From CAZJHX01 sp964545715 (lineage in GTDB: Bacteria > Myxococcota_A > UBA9042 > GCA-2863065), in contig CAZJHX010000004.1 of assembly GCA_964545715.1 (NCBI GenBank), positions 62,001 to 126,000 of the forward strand: a DNA stretch of 64,000 nucleotides, written 5' to 3'. Of this stretch, positions 46,016-54,887 are shown in pieces (the first letter of the stretch is position 1; the number at the start of each line of letters is the position of its first letter). The notes beneath the pieces are model-generated. The model had not been told where the DNA came from and ran no database searches. It was given only the letters and a program-made list of their open reading frames with translations. Position numbers and translations under genes: made by a program.

Positions 46016-48075
46016 CGCTTCATCTCGATCATTTGCATGCACGACGGGGTGTGGCCCGTGTCGCACGCCTTTTTGAGCAGCGTGTGGGCGCGCGCCGGGT
46101 TGATGCCCACCAGCCGCAGGGCCAGGCGATGGCAGCCCGGGCCGTCGTCGCCGTCGCAGGCCTGCTGATACAGCCGGCCGATCTCGTCCAGGCTGGTTCC
46201 GTCGCGCGGGTGGGTCTCGTACAGCGTGCCCAGCGCGGTGCAGGCCGACGCCTGGTCAGCCTCGCAGCGCTTGGAGAGCGCGCCGGCCATCGTGCGCACA
46301 TTGGGCACCGGGATCTCTCGCGCGGCGATCAGGCGCGCCAGATCGGTGCACGCGTCGCCCAGCCCGTTTGTGCACGCGCCCTCGTAGCGCCGCAGCGCGC
46401 GGGTCGGGTGGGCGCTCTCCTCCATGCGGCCCAGCGCGTGGCAGGCCAGGGGAACCTGCTCTGAGCAGGCGCCGGAGAGCAGCACCGTGGCCCGCTCGAG
46501 ATCCCGGTACACACCGTTTCCCGTCTCGTGAAGGATCCCCAATCGCGCGCAGGCCTCTCGATCGCCGGCTTTGCACGCGCGGTCAAACAGCTCGCCGGCG
46601 CGCTTGGCGTCCACCGGGACCCCGGCGCCCGTCGCGCACAGCACGCCCAACCGCCGGCAGGCCTCGGCGGAGCCGGCCTGGCATCCGGCGTCCAGCAAGC
46701 GCGCCGCGTAGGCCTCGTCCTTCTCAACGCCGCTGCCTGTGAGGTGGGCGTCGGCCATCGTCAGGCAGGTGGGCGCGTGCCCGCCCAGGCAGCGCTCCTC
46801 GGCGCCCGGCACCACGACCTCGGCTGCTTTCGGGGTCAGCGGTGGGGCGGGCCGGGCCTGCTCGACGCGATGCTGGCGATACAGGACTGCGGCGATGCCC
46901 AGCGCCAGCAGCAGGGTGACGGCCGGCAGCAGCAGGGTCCGGCCGGTCGGGGCCTTCTGTGGACGCGGGCTGGTCGCGTGCCGAGCCGGACGCAGCGTGG
47001 ATTCGCGCTCTCTTCGCGGACCCGTCGGATCCGTCAGCGCGGGCGGGGCGGCGACCGGTGTGGCGCGCGGTTGGGCCTGCGCGGCGGGCACCATCATCGG
47101 CGGCTGAGGTGATGTGACCGCGGGTCTGGAGCGCTCCGTTGCAGCGAGCTCCTGGACGATCTCATCCAACCTCCGGGCCACCTCTCCCGCGTGTGATGGT
47201 CGCGCGTCCGGCGCCTTGGCCAGCAGATCGGCCAGCAGATCACGCATGGAGGTCGGGACCTGGGCCTTCAGCGGCGGCGGCTCCTGGTTGATGTGCATGA
47301 GCAGCACCGCCATGGGCTCGGTGGCCTTGAAGGGCGCGCCCCCGTCCAGCATGTGGTGCAGCAGGATGCCCAGCGAGTACAGATCCGAGCGCGCGTCGCA
47401 CGTTCGCCCGCCGGCCTGCTCCGGCGACATGTAGCTCACCGTGCCCAGGGTCTTGCCGGCGGTCGTCTCAAACTGGGTGGTCTCGCTGCTGGAGAACTTG
47501 GCGATGCCGAAGTCCAGCAGCTTGACCACCTCGCGCGTGTTGCCGGCCTTGTGCATGAACACGTTGCCCGGCTTCAGGTCGCGGTGGATGATTCCCAGCG
47601 CGTGTGCAGCGTAGAGCGCTCGGCTGATGTCGCGGGCCGTCCGGGCCGCATCCGCTGCGCTGAGGCTGCCCAGCCGCTTGAGCCGCTGTCCGAGTGTCTC
47701 ACCGGTCAGCAGCTCCATGGCCAGGTACAGGCCCTCTTTTGCGTGCCCATAATCGTAGACGGCGATGGAGTTGGGGTGCCGCAGCCGGCTGGTGACCTTG
47801 GCCTCCCGGTTGAAGCGGCCGACGCTGGCCCGATCTCGCGCCAGGCTGGGCGCCAGCACCTTGATCGCCACATCCCGGTGACGGCGCTTGTCTCGCGCGC
47901 GGTAGACCGATCCCATGCCGCCCTCGCCGATCTTCACCAGCATCTCGTACCGATCGTCAAAGACGATGCCCAGCAGCGGGTCCGCCGCCAGCAGCTCCTC
48001 GTCGATCGTCATGGACGCATCCACAGGGCAGATTCGGGCCTGTGTCTGCCGTCCGCACTCAGGGCACACGCGCAT
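46012..48075 (-). CDS. Transmembrane Ser/Thr protein kinase with Sel1/Hcp-like repeats
   Basis: About 687 residues from ATG 48075. A zinc-ribbon-like N-terminus (RVCPECGRQTQARICP) leads into a kinase domain with intact GEGGMG, VAIKVLA (Lys near 70), HRDLKPGN (near 163) and DFGIAKF (near 188). A Pro-rich linker and one membrane helix (LLLPAVTLLLALGIAAVLY, about 373-395) follow. The outer part has Cys-containing Sel1/Hcp-type repeats (ACKAGDREACARLGILHETG, ACTNGLGDACTDLARLI) with about one Cys pair per repeat. The frame upstream of 48075 is not preferred because it lacks the zinc-ribbon start. It is divergent from a transglycosylase-like gene. Confidence 0.87.
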   Translation of the reverse strand: MRVCPECGRQTQARICPVDASMTIDEELLAADPLLGIVFDDRYEMLVKIGEGGMGSVYRARDKRRHRDVAIKVLAPSLARDRASVGRFNREAKVTSRLRHPNSIAVYDYGHAKEGLYLAMELLTGETLGQRLKRLGSLSAADAARTARDISRALYAAHALGIIHRDLKPGNVFMHKAGNTREVVKLLDFGIAKFSSSETTQFETTAGKTLGTVSYMSPEQAGGRTCDARSDLYSLGILLHHMLDGGAPFKATEPMAVLLMHINQEPPPLKAQVPTSMRDLLADLLAKAPDARPSHAGEVARRLDEIVQELAATERSRPAVTSPQPPMMVPAAQAQPRATPVAAPPALTDPTGPRRERESTLRPARHATSPRPQKAPTGRTLLLPAVTLLLALGIAAVLYRQHRVEQARPAPPLTPKAAEVVVPGAEERCLGGHAPTCLTMADAHLTGSGVEKDEAYAARLLDAGCQAGSAEACRRLGVLCATGAGVPVDAKRAGELFDRACKAGDREACARLGILHETGNGVYRDLERATVLLSGACSEQVPLACHALGRMEESAHPTRALRRYEGACTNGLGDACTDLARLIAAREIPVPNVRTMAGALSKRCEADQASACTALGTLYETHPRDGTSLDEIGRLYQQACDGDDGPGCHRLALRLVGINPARAHTLLKKACDTGHTPSCMQMIEMKR

Positions 48076-48118
48076 CGTGCCCGATGGTACGACGTTTTGG
48101 TGTATCCTCGCCTGGACG

Positions 48119-48871
48119 ATGCCCGAATACGCCGAACAACAGAGCACGCAGGCCTCCAGCACCAGCGCCCCGGTCGAAAAGGCGTCGTTCTGGGACTGGC
48201 TGAAGTCCAAGCTGGTCGGCAAGAGCTACGAAGAAGGCGCGGAAGCGCTGCGCCCGGATCCGGCGTCTGTGCCGGCGCCCCAGGTCCCCGAGACGGTCTC
48301 GGCGCACCCCGACAATACGCGTGTCGCGCCGGCGCCGAAGCCCAGGCTCAACAGCTACGCGGGCTACGACAAGCCGGGGCATCAGTCCAACGACGAGATG
48401 ATCATGCGCGTGGTCGCTGCCTTCAACGCCGAGAAGGGCTGGGACGAGACGCACCCGCATTACCTGGACCCGAACCTGGTCAAGGCGTGGGCGCTGCAGG
48501 AGTCCGGCGGCCACATGGACGTCTTCACCGGCGGCGACATGATGCAGGTGAACAACCCCGGCGACTGGACCCCCGAGAAGCAGCAGTACGTCGGCCTGGC
48601 CAAGCGGCAAAAGCTGGATCCAGAGCAGAGTCTGACCGCCGCACTGCACTGGGCCTATTACAAGGGCGAGATCACGGCGCCGGTCCGTCGCGGCCGAAAT
48701 CGCGGCGGGGATTGGCATCCGGTCAGCCGGGGCAGCGAGGGCGTCAAAGTGCCCGGCTACGAGAGCAAGTTTCAGGGATGGGACAAGGCGCTGACCGACT
48801 ACAACGGCGGTGGCGTCGCCGACTATCACGGCGAGATCACCCGGCGACACCAGAGAGGCACGCAGCCTTAG
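48119..48871 (+). CDS. Lytic-transglycosylase-like protein without signal peptide
   Basis: 250 residues from ATG 48119 (MPEYAEQQSTQASSTSAPVE). No signal peptide is seen. The N-terminal linker has FWDWLKSKLVGKSYEEGAEAL, then a Pro/Ala stretch. The domain from about residue 95 contains LVKAWALQESGGHMDVFTGG followed by DMMQVNNPGDW and SLTAALHWAYYK. That is the ES/GLMQ/N/AYN-like pattern of SLT enzymes, with the catalytic Glu in QESGG. It should cleave peptidoglycan glycan strands. Lack of a signal suggests export by a specialised secretion system or use inside the cell. It is divergent from a kinase by 44 bases. Confidence 0.72.
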   Translation: MPEYAEQQSTQASSTSAPVEKASFWDWLKSKLVGKSYEEGAEALRPDPASVPAPQVPETVSAHPDNTRVAPAPKPRLNSYAGYDKPGHQSNDEMIMRVVAAFNAEKGWDETHPHYLDPNLVKAWALQESGGHMDVFTGGDMMQVNNPGDWTPEKQQYVGLAKRQKLDPEQSLTAALHWAYYKGEITAPVRRGRNRGGDWHPVSRGSEGVKVPGYESKFQGWDKALTDYNGGGVADYHGEITRRHQRGTQP

Positions 48872-49830
48872 GGATGTCCGCTCGCCGACGACGCCGATGT
48901 GAGCGTGTCGGCGTCTTCACACAGCGACCGCAGGTGGCGCAACAGCCACTGACCCGCCGGCCCCGGTGGGGCGTCGCCGCGCACGATCGAGAAGAGCTGA
49001 GCCAGGCGCGGGCCGTTTCCCCACTCTTCGACCTCCAGCCGCTTCAGCGTGCCCTTTTGCAAGTCTTCCGCGACCATGTGTTCGGGCAGCGATCCCCAGC
49101 CCAGGCCCGCGCGGATCAACGTCAGCTTCGTCCCGGCGTCGGCCACGCGCCACGTGCGCGCCGACAGGACGCCGTAGTCCACGTTGGCCGGTCCGTCGTC
49201 CGCGACCTCCCGCCGCGCCATCTCGCTTATGACGATCTGCACTTTATCCTCCAGCGCGGTAGTCGGGATCGGACCGTCGATCGCAGCGAGTGGGTGTCCC
49301 TCTCCGGCCACGGGCACCAGGCGGACGCTGGCCAGCTGCATGCGCTTGAGCTTGGGCGACTCGATGCCGACGGGTCCGGAGATCCCAAGGTCGGATGCGC
49401 CGCTCAGCACCATCGTCGCGACCGTACCCAGCACCCCGGTCTGCAGGCGCAGCGGTACGGTCGGAAACTCATCCTGAAACGCCTTGCACAGCTGCGCCAG
49501 CACGGTTGCGGGAAACAGGACGCCTACGGCCACGGCCACCTCCGCCTCCAGGCCCTCGGCCACGCTCGCGGCATGGCGGCGCAGCTGCCCGACGCTGTTG
49601 AGAACCATCGTCGCGTCGCGCAGCAGCGCCCGTCCCGCCGAGGTCAGCACCGGGCGGCGGCCCCCACGGTCGAAGAGCGGCACGTCCAGCGCGTCTTCCA
49701 GGTTGCCGATTCCGTAGCTCACAGCCGACTGCACCCGATGCAGGTGGCGGCCGGCCGCCGAGAAGCTGCCGTGCTCGCACACCGCGACAAACAGGTTCAG
49801 TTGGTCCAAAGTGAGGGCGTCTGACAGCAT
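48868..49830 (-). CDS. LysR-family transcriptional regulator
   Basis: About 320 residues from ATG 49830 (MLSDALTLDQLNLFVAVCE); TTG 49866 in the same frame is less likely. The winged helix-turn-helix (FVAVCEHGSFSAAGRHLHRV, then AVSYGIGNLEDALDVPLFDR) is standard, and the rest matches the LysR substrate-binding fold. It is divergent from yceI across a 120-base gap with a 10-bp inverted repeat (49837-49846 / 49889-49898), so it most probably controls that gene and itself. The ligand is unknown. It overlaps by 4 bases the convergent transglycosylase-like gene. Confidence 0.9.
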   Translation of the reverse strand: MLSDALTLDQLNLFVAVCEHGSFSAAGRHLHRVQSAVSYGIGNLEDALDVPLFDRGGRRPVLTSAGRALLRDATMVLNSVGQLRRHAASVAEGLEAEVAVAVGVLFPATVLAQLCKAFQDEFPTVPLRLQTGVLGTVATMVLSGASDLGISGPVGIESPKLKRMQLASVRLVPVAGEGHPLAAIDGPIPTTALEDKVQIVISEMARREVADDGPANVDYGVLSARTWRVADAGTKLTLIRAGLGWGSLPEHMVAEDLQKGTLKRLEVEEWGNGPRLAQLFSIVRGDAPPGPAGQWLLRHLRSLCEDADTLTSASSASGHP

Positions 49831-49836
49831 TTCGTT

Positions 49837-49910
49837 GCAACCTATCGAAAAACTAGATGGATTCAATCTTGTTTTTGTCGATTTACAGGATAGGTTGCGG
49901 CTCCTAATCT
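49837..49910. promoter_or_regulatory. LysR/yceI control region with 10-bp inverted repeat
   Basis: Perfect arms GCAACCTATC (49837-49846) and GATAGGTTGC (49889-49898) are separated by 42 bases, about five helical turns centre to centre. On the plus strand TTTACA (49882-49887) and TAATCT (49905-49910) are spaced by 17 bases. The right arm sits in that spacer. The layout suits a tetrameric LysR protein bridging two sites. Confidence 0.6.
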
Positions 49911-49950
49911 AGCAAGCATCGGATAGCAAACCCCAAGGAGGGACCCGAAG

Positions 49951-50523
49951 ATGAAGCGACTCATGATGACCGCCGCGATCGCGATCGCAGCTCTAGCCAC
50001 CACGACCACCACCGCCACCGCCGCCGATTACACCATCGACAACGGCCACTCGATGGCTGTCTTTTCGGTCAAGCACCTCGGTGTCGGCAACTTCTGGGGC
50101 GTCTTTCACCACGTGACCGGGGCCGTGTCCTACGACAAGGCCAACGTCGCGGCGTCGACGGTGAAGCTGACGATCAAGTCCGGCAGCATCTTCACCGCCG
50201 ACAAGAAGCGTGACGGGCACTTGAAGAGCCCCGACTTCCTCAACGCCAAGGAGTTTCCGACGATGACGTTTGAGAGCACGTCGGTCAAAGCCGCGGGCGC
50301 CGCGATGGACGTGACCGGCAAGCTGACGCTGCGCGGCAAGACCAACCGAGTGACGGCCAAGGTCACCTTTACGGGCGAGGGCAAGGACCCGTGGGGCAAC
50401 AACCGCGCCGGCTGGGAGGCGCGCCTGACGATCAAGCGCAGCCAGTTCGGCATCACCACCATGCCCGGCGGGCTCGGCGAGGAGATCTCTCTGATCATCG
50501 CGGTTGAGGGCATCAAGAAATAA
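49951..50523 (+). CDS. YceI-family periplasmic lipocalin-like protein
   Basis: 190 residues with an AAGGAGGG ribosome site. The signal peptide (MKRLMMTAAIAIAALATTTT, with Thr-rich end) is cleaved before ADYTIDNGHS. The YceI pattern is clear: HSMAVFSVKHLGVGNFWGVF, then SGSIFTADKKRDGHLKSPDF, MTFESTSV and GKLTLRGKTNRVTAKVTF. The eight-stranded barrel binds isoprenoid or fatty ligands. A membrane-protein gene follows 2 bases after, so the two are likely co-transcribed. Control by the divergent LysR is inferred from the control region. Confidence 0.93.
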   Translation: MKRLMMTAAIAIAALATTTTTATAADYTIDNGHSMAVFSVKHLGVGNFWGVFHHVTGAVSYDKANVAASTVKLTIKSGSIFTADKKRDGHLKSPDFLNAKEFPTMTFESTSVKAAGAAMDVTGKLTLRGKTNRVTAKVTFTGEGKDPWGNNRAGWEARLTIKRSQFGITTMPGGLGEEISLIIAVEGIKK

Positions 50524-50525
50524 CC

Positions 50526-51491
50526 GTGGGCGTGGTCACCCAACAGATTCTGGGCGGCGGCGTGGCGCCGGCGGTCGCTGCGCTGGCGCTGGTCGGTGTG
50601 GCGGTCGTCGCCGGTCGCTCGGGCCGCCCGCTGCTGGGGGAGCTGGGCGTCGCCTCAGGCGTCGTCGCTGGCTTTGTCGCGGGTTACATGGCGCTGGTCG
50701 GCGCTCCGCAGTGGCCGGTGTCCGAGGCCATGCAGTGGCTGCCCTGGATCGCGCTGGCAGGCGGCGGCATCGCGCTCGTGGACGTGGGGCTGCGCACCCT
50801 TCAGGGTTACGCGCTCGGTCTGCGGGTTGTGGGTCCCGCTGTCGCCGCATGGATTGTGCCCGCGCTGCTGTTCGCCACTCTCGCCGACAACGTGTGGACG
50901 GCGGAACAGGCGGCGCGCTGGCAGTGGTCGTTGAGCGGCGGCGTCGTCGCCGGGTGGCTGCTGCTGGATCTCCTGGCCGCACGCATGAGCTCGCGTGGCT
51001 TTGCGGTGCTTCTCGGACTGCTCTGCGCGGGCGCGGCCGGCGTTATCGTGCTGGGGCAGACCGCCGTCCTGGGTCAGCTGGTCGGTGGCGCCGCGGCCGC
51101 CGTGGGGGGCGCGGCGCTGCTCACCGTGCTCGGGCGGACCGACCTGTCGTTGCGTGCGGCGTCGCTGCCCGTCGCGTTGATCGTGACCGCAGCAGCTGCT
51201 TCAGCGCATCACTACGCGTACCTGTCGGTGCGGGGGTTGGGGCTCATTCTGGCGGCGCCCGCGCTGGCCGCTGTCCTGGTGCTGATTCCGTGGCGGTGGC
51301 GTCCAAATCTGATGAAGGACGCGCTGGCAGTGGTGGCGGTTATCGCCGTGCTGGGCGGCGCCGCGGCCGTCGCGCCGCAACCTGAAGAGGCCGCGCCGGG
51401 CAGCGTTGAAGAAGAGCTGGAGTTCGGCTACGACAGCATCGATCTGGAGTCTGACAGCACGCCCAATCCCTACGAGAATCTGCCCAAGTAA
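50526..51491 (+). CDS. Unknown polytopic membrane protein
   Basis: 321 residues, GTG start 2 bases after yceI. About nine hydrophobic segments are visible, for example VAPAVAALALVGVAVVAG, LGELGVASGVVAGFVAGYMA, FAVLLGLLCAGAAGVIVLG and ALAVVAVIAVLGGAAAVA. The last 45 residues form an acidic tail (EEELEFGYDSIDLESDSTPN). I do not recognise the family. Co-transcription with yceI suggests a shared envelope role. The stop directly abuts the convergent stop at 51492. Confidence 0.65.
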   Translation: MGVVTQQILGGGVAPAVAALALVGVAVVAGRSGRPLLGELGVASGVVAGFVAGYMALVGAPQWPVSEAMQWLPWIALAGGGIALVDVGLRTLQGYALGLRVVGPAVAAWIVPALLFATLADNVWTAEQAARWQWSLSGGVVAGWLLLDLLAARMSSRGFAVLLGLLCAGAAGVIVLGQTAVLGQLVGGAAAAVGGAALLTVLGRTDLSLRAASLPVALIVTAAAASAHHYAYLSVRGLGLILAAPALAAVLVLIPWRWRPNLMKDALAVVAVIAVLGGAAAVAPQPEEAAPGSVEEELEFGYDSIDLESDSTPNPYENLPK

Positions 51492-51995
51492 TTAGAAACC
51501 GAAGACCGAGACGCTGGCGCCGTACGCGGTCTCGCCGGGCGCCAGCTCTACGATGAGTGGGTCGATCGAGACGCCGGTCCGCGTGGTGGGGGAGTCCGGC
51601 AGCAGCACCGAGACCGTGGCGGTGGCGCAGCTGGCCAGCCCGACCGTGACCATAGCGATGGACATGCTGCGCAGCATCTCGTCGTCCTGGCCCAGCCCGG
51701 TGAGACCAACAAGCGCGGTCGTGGCGCCCGCCGAATAGCCCAGAATCTCCCACGCCATCGGTGCGCTCTCGCCGTCGCCGGCCATGTGGGCGGTCAGGCC
51801 GATAGTGGCGACCGTGGCCGCTACGCCGCTGGGGATACCTGCGATCAGGTGCAAGCCGTCGAAATCAAACTTCATGTCCAATTTCCCGCCGCCGCCGAAC
51901 GCGCCCGGAACCTCGGCGTGAGCTGAGGCGGCGCCCGTCAGCGTGGCGGCGGCGATTACGAAGGTGACGATCAGCGCGTTGAATTTGCAGGTCAT
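51492..51995 (-). CDS. Small secreted or inner-membrane protein of unknown function
   Basis: 167 residues from ATG 51995 with GGAGAAG upstream. A signal peptide (MTCKFNALIVTFVIAAATLT) ends around SAHAE. The mature part contains three hydrophobic Gly/Ala-rich stretches (IAGIPSGVAATVATIGLTAHM, ILGYSAGATTALVGLTGL, MSIAMVTVGLASCATATVSVLL), so it is probably membrane-embedded. No family is recognised. The frame upstream of 51995 is open but lies in the promoter region. Confidence 0.65.
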   Translation of the reverse strand: MTCKFNALIVTFVIAAATLTGAASAHAEVPGAFGGGGKLDMKFDFDGLHLIAGIPSGVAATVATIGLTAHMAGDGESAPMAWEILGYSAGATTALVGLTGLGQDDEMLRSMSIAMVTVGLASCATATVSVLLPDSPTTRTGVSIDPLIVELAPGETAYGASVSVFGF

Positions 51996-52064
51996 GGCTC
52001 TTCTCCTCAGTTCGGCGATTGCCCCCTCGGATACGCAAGGCGCGTGCCGAAATTGCCAAAAAGA

Positions 52065-52078
52065 TGACCGAATGGTCA
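52065..52078. promoter_or_regulatory. Short inverted repeat, possible operator
   Basis: TGACC-GAAT-GGTCA (5-bp arms, 4-base spacer) lies 70 bases before the start of the small unknown gene and 78 bases beyond the MarR stop. MarR-type regulators bind sites of this kind, but a chance match is possible. Confidence 0.3.
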
Positions 52079-52155
52079 GGGTTTGTGTTCGGCTGCCCCG
52101 CCTGGGGTACAGCTGCTCCAACAATGTGGACAGGGTGGAGTGTGTTTTCGGCGGC

Positions 52156-52641
52156 TCAGGCGGCTTCCACAACCCGGCGCAGCAGGCTCGTCAGGGTTTG
52201 CATCTCGCCCGCTGACAAGCCGCTTGTCGCCGCGCGTTCGAAGTCGTGGATGCGCGCGTGGGCTTGCTCAACGAGTCGCAGCCCGGCATCGGTCAGGCTG
52301 ATTTGGACCTTGCGGCCGTCGGCCGCGTCGGGCGCTCTGACGATCAGCTCTCGCTTCTCCAGCGTGTTCGCGGCCTGAACGATGGCCGCGCGCGTCACGC
52401 CCTGAGCCTGCGCCAGCTCGGCGACGCCCAGTGGACCTCGCATCCAGCAGGTCATCAGCAGCACGTAGCCGCGAAACGACAGGCCGAACGGCTTGAGCAG
52501 GCGCTCGTCCATGGCGCCCATCAGCGCGCGATGCGCGCGATACACATAAAACCAGACCGCCAGGACGTCGGGGTCCGAGTCGGTCTCGTTCAAGAAGGCG
52601 CGAAGCACGGCCTCCTGGTCGCCGGCGCCCGAGCCGCTCAC
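52156..52641 (-). CDS. MarR-family transcriptional regulator
   Basis: 161 residues from GTG 52641, which overlaps the stop of the upstream hydrolase gene as GTGA. The winged helix core is clear (SFRGYVLLMTCWMRGPLGV, AELAQAQGVTRAAIVQAANTL, EKRELIVRAPDAADGRKVQI with the wing). Helices before and after form the dimer interface. Such regulators respond to small phenolic or lipid ligands. The coupling suggests it controls, or is controlled with, the lipoprotein hydrolase. The operator is not certain. Confidence 0.88.
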   Translation of the reverse strand: MSGSGAGDQEAVLRAFLNETDSDPDVLAVWFYVYRAHRALMGAMDERLLKPFGLSFRGYVLLMTCWMRGPLGVAELAQAQGVTRAAIVQAANTLEKRELIVRAPDAADGRKVQISLTDAGLRLVEQAHARIHDFERAATSGLSAGEMQTLTSLLRRVVEAA

Positions 52642-53999
52642 CAGGTGGTCACGTCGTCGCCATCGCCGGGCAGCACGGTCTGCAGAAAATGGCACGCGGA
52701 CTGTTGGGTGGCCGCGTCGCCGAACTGGAGCTGGAAGAACGCGTGCGTCGAAAGCGTGGTCAGCATGTGCTGGCGCGCCACATCCATGGCGGGGGGCAGG
52801 GTCTCTTCAGAGCACGGCACGTCATCGGCCGGCGGCGCGATGATCCCCTCGCTCTCGCCGCCCAGCCCGCTAAGAAAGTCCCCGTTGTCGGGCAGGTTGC
52901 CGGCGATGGCGTCACAGCCGACGTTGTCGGGGTTGTCCGACAGCGTGGCCAAAAGCGTCGCGGCGTCCGAAAACCCGGCGTGCGAGCCGCCGACCAGCGT
53001 GACCAGCCCGGCCAGCGGAAAGGCGCGCTCCATGGCGACCAGCGCGTTGGTTTCGTAGTGGACGATGGCGTCGATGTCGCCATGCACAAGCATGAGCGGG
53101 GTCGTGTCGTCGGCGTAGAAGTCCTCGCTGAACATGCCCGACGGCCCGGCGAACGTGACCGCGGCCTTGATCCGCTGGTCTCGCAGCTGCGAGTGATACG
53201 TGACCAGCGATGTGGTCATGCCGCCCAATGAGGTGCCCATAGCGCCGATGCGCTCAGCGTCGATGCCCTCGTACAGCGGGCTCGTCGCGGTCATCGACTG
53301 GCCCAGCAGGCTGGTGATGATGAACGAGACGTCCTGCGGTTGGTTCACCACGTCGGGCAGCTGCGCGCCGCCGGCAGTGCCCAGGTTGGTCAGTGGATAG
53401 TCGGCGGCGGCCACCACAAAGCCGTGGCTGGCCAGGTGCTGCGCCGCGTACTTGAGCTCGTTGCGCTCGGACATGAAGCCGTGGCTGTGGATGATCAGCG
53501 GGAAGGGGCCGTCGGCCTTGGCCAGAGGCAGCTGATCCGCGGGCGTCAGGTCGCCGAGCCAGCCCGCATCGGCGGGAAACCACACGTTGGTGACCAGTGT
53601 GCGCCCCGGCAGCTCGGGCAGCAGACCGTGTGCAGCAGTCGGACGGTCCGGATCGGTCAACGTGAGGGTGATTTGGCCGACGCCGAACGGTCCCGGCTCG
53701 CTGCGGTCGGCCACGGTCCATGCGTCTGCACCGTCGGCCTGGCAGCCGGCGATCGTCCCCGGATGCAGGGGCGTGACGGGATCCTCGGGCGGATCGACCG
53801 GGTCCTCGGGCGTCTCGGGCGTGACGTCCGGGTCCGTGGCGGGCTCATCGGGCACGTCGGCCGGCGTCTCGTCGGGGGGCGCTTCGTCTGTGGTCGCCTC
53901 AGAGGGCGGATCCTCGACCGCGCCGCTTTCGGGTGGCGGCTCCTCGCCGCACGCCAGGATGAAGAGGAAGGTCAGGCTCAACAAATACCGCGTTCGCAT
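52638..53999 (-). CDS. Alpha/beta-hydrolase lipoprotein (PAF acetylhydrolase/dienelactone hydrolase-like)
   Basis: 453 residues. The signal MRTRYLLSLTFLFILAC has lipobox ILAC, and an acidic Pro-rich linker (about residues 18-80, repeated EDPVDPPEDP text) follows. The catalytic domain has PLIIHSHGFMSERNEL (oxyanion region), the nucleophile elbow GAMGTSLGGMTTS, an Asp in MLVHGDIDAIV and a His in GGSHAGF. A complete triad is therefore visible. It is likely a surface-exposed esterase/lipase. The gene is coupled to a MarR regulator downstream. Confidence 0.85.
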   Translation of the reverse strand: MRTRYLLSLTFLFILACGEEPPPESGAVEDPPSEATTDEAPPDETPADVPDEPATDPDVTPETPEDPVDPPEDPVTPLHPGTIAGCQADGADAWTVADRSEPGPFGVGQITLTLTDPDRPTAAHGLLPELPGRTLVTNVWFPADAGWLGDLTPADQLPLAKADGPFPLIIHSHGFMSERNELKYAAQHLASHGFVVAAADYPLTNLGTAGGAQLPDVVNQPQDVSFIITSLLGQSMTATSPLYEGIDAERIGAMGTSLGGMTTSLVTYHSQLRDQRIKAAVTFAGPSGMFSEDFYADDTTPLMLVHGDIDAIVHYETNALVAMERAFPLAGLVTLVGGSHAGFSDAATLLATLSDNPDNVGCDAIAGNLPDNGDFLSGLGGESEGIIAPPADDVPCSEETLPPAMDVARQHMLTTLSTHAFFQLQFGDAATQQSACHFLQTVLPGDGDDVTTW

Positions 54000-54071
54000 A
54001 GCTCCTCCAGCTTGGAGCGCGAGTTTTCATTAAGGCCTAAACGAAGTCAAGTGGCCGCCGCCACGTTGGGG

Positions 54072-54887
54072 TCACCGCGCCACGGTGCAGCTGATCGCGC
54101 GGCCGTCCCAACGGTCGCTCAGCTTCTCGGCAGTGGTCTCCAGGCGCCCGAACATGGGGTCCACCAGGTCGGGCCCCGTCCCGGTCCAGCCGAGCAGCGC
54201 CACCACGTGGCTGTCCTTGTCGACCACCAAAAACGCCGGCGCAGGCACGTCGCGCAGGTCCAGCCCAACCGACTTGCTGCAGTCGAATCCCAGCCGCGCC
54301 ATGCCGACGATGATCTGCCCGTCCGACGTGCCGAGCGGGCTGGTGCCGAGCGCCCGTGCGACCTCGGCCTCCGTCATCGAGCGACCGAGTTTCCGGGCCA
54401 CGTTGGCGCCGGACGCCGCTGCGCAGGTCGTGGGCGAGCTCTGCAGCACCGCTCCGTCGACGACCTTATTCTCCGCGAGGTCCGGCCACAGCGGGCGTGA
54501 TGTCGTCCACCGGCCGTATTGCACGGCCGCGATCAGCAGGACGACCGCCACCGCCAGCGCCCGCCGCTCGCCGTGCGACGTGGCAAATGCGACCCCGAGA
54601 CACAACGTGAACAAGAAGGTGGTGGCCGCGGTCAGGCTCGTCCACAGCACCGGGCCGCACGCGTATTGCGCCATGGCCGGCAGCGCATCGGCCAGCGTCT
54701 GACTGGCATAAACCCCAAACGCGGACGCCGCCACCGCCAGCAGCGCAATCACCAGCCCGATGGCCCAGCGCGCGTCTTTGTGCACGGTCTCCAGCGAGAC
54801 CCCCGGCCTCCGGCCCAGCGACCGACCCACCAGTAGGCCGGCCGCCAACGAGGTCAGCAGCGTCGCCAGGCTCAACCAGTCGGGCAT
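54072..54887 (-). CDS. Membrane protein with C39-like cysteine peptidase domain
   Basis: 271 residues from ATG 54887 (MPDWLSLATLLTSLAAGLLV). About five membrane segments fill residues 5-130. The C-terminal half resembles the peptidase C39 fold: the Cys in SSPTTCAAASGANVARKLG, LGTSDGQIIVGMARLGFDC, the His in KDSHVVALLGW and the Asp in DLVDPMFGRLE. C39 domains cleave double-Gly leaders or are inactive docking modules. With no bacteriocin genes near, I cannot assign a substrate. The start is clear because the frame further upstream reads the divergent peptidase gene. Confidence 0.75.
   Translation of the reverse strand: MPDWLSLATLLTSLAAGLLVGRSLGRRPGVSLETVHKDARWAIGLVIALLAVAASAFGVYASQTLADALPAMAQYACGPVLWTSLTAATTFLFTLCLGVAFATSHGERRALAVAVVLLIAAVQYGRWTTSRPLWPDLAENKVVDGAVLQSSPTTCAAASGANVARKLGRSMTEAEVARALGTSPLGTSDGQIIVGMARLGFDCSKSVGLDLRDVPAPAFLVVDKDSHVVALLGWTGTGPDLVDPMFGRLETTAEKLSDRWDGRAISCTVAR

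Noticed and set aside
47293..49824. 843-codon plus-strand frame spanning several genes
   Set aside because: It crosses the kinase, transglycosylase and LysR genes, all of which have clear family motifs in other frames.
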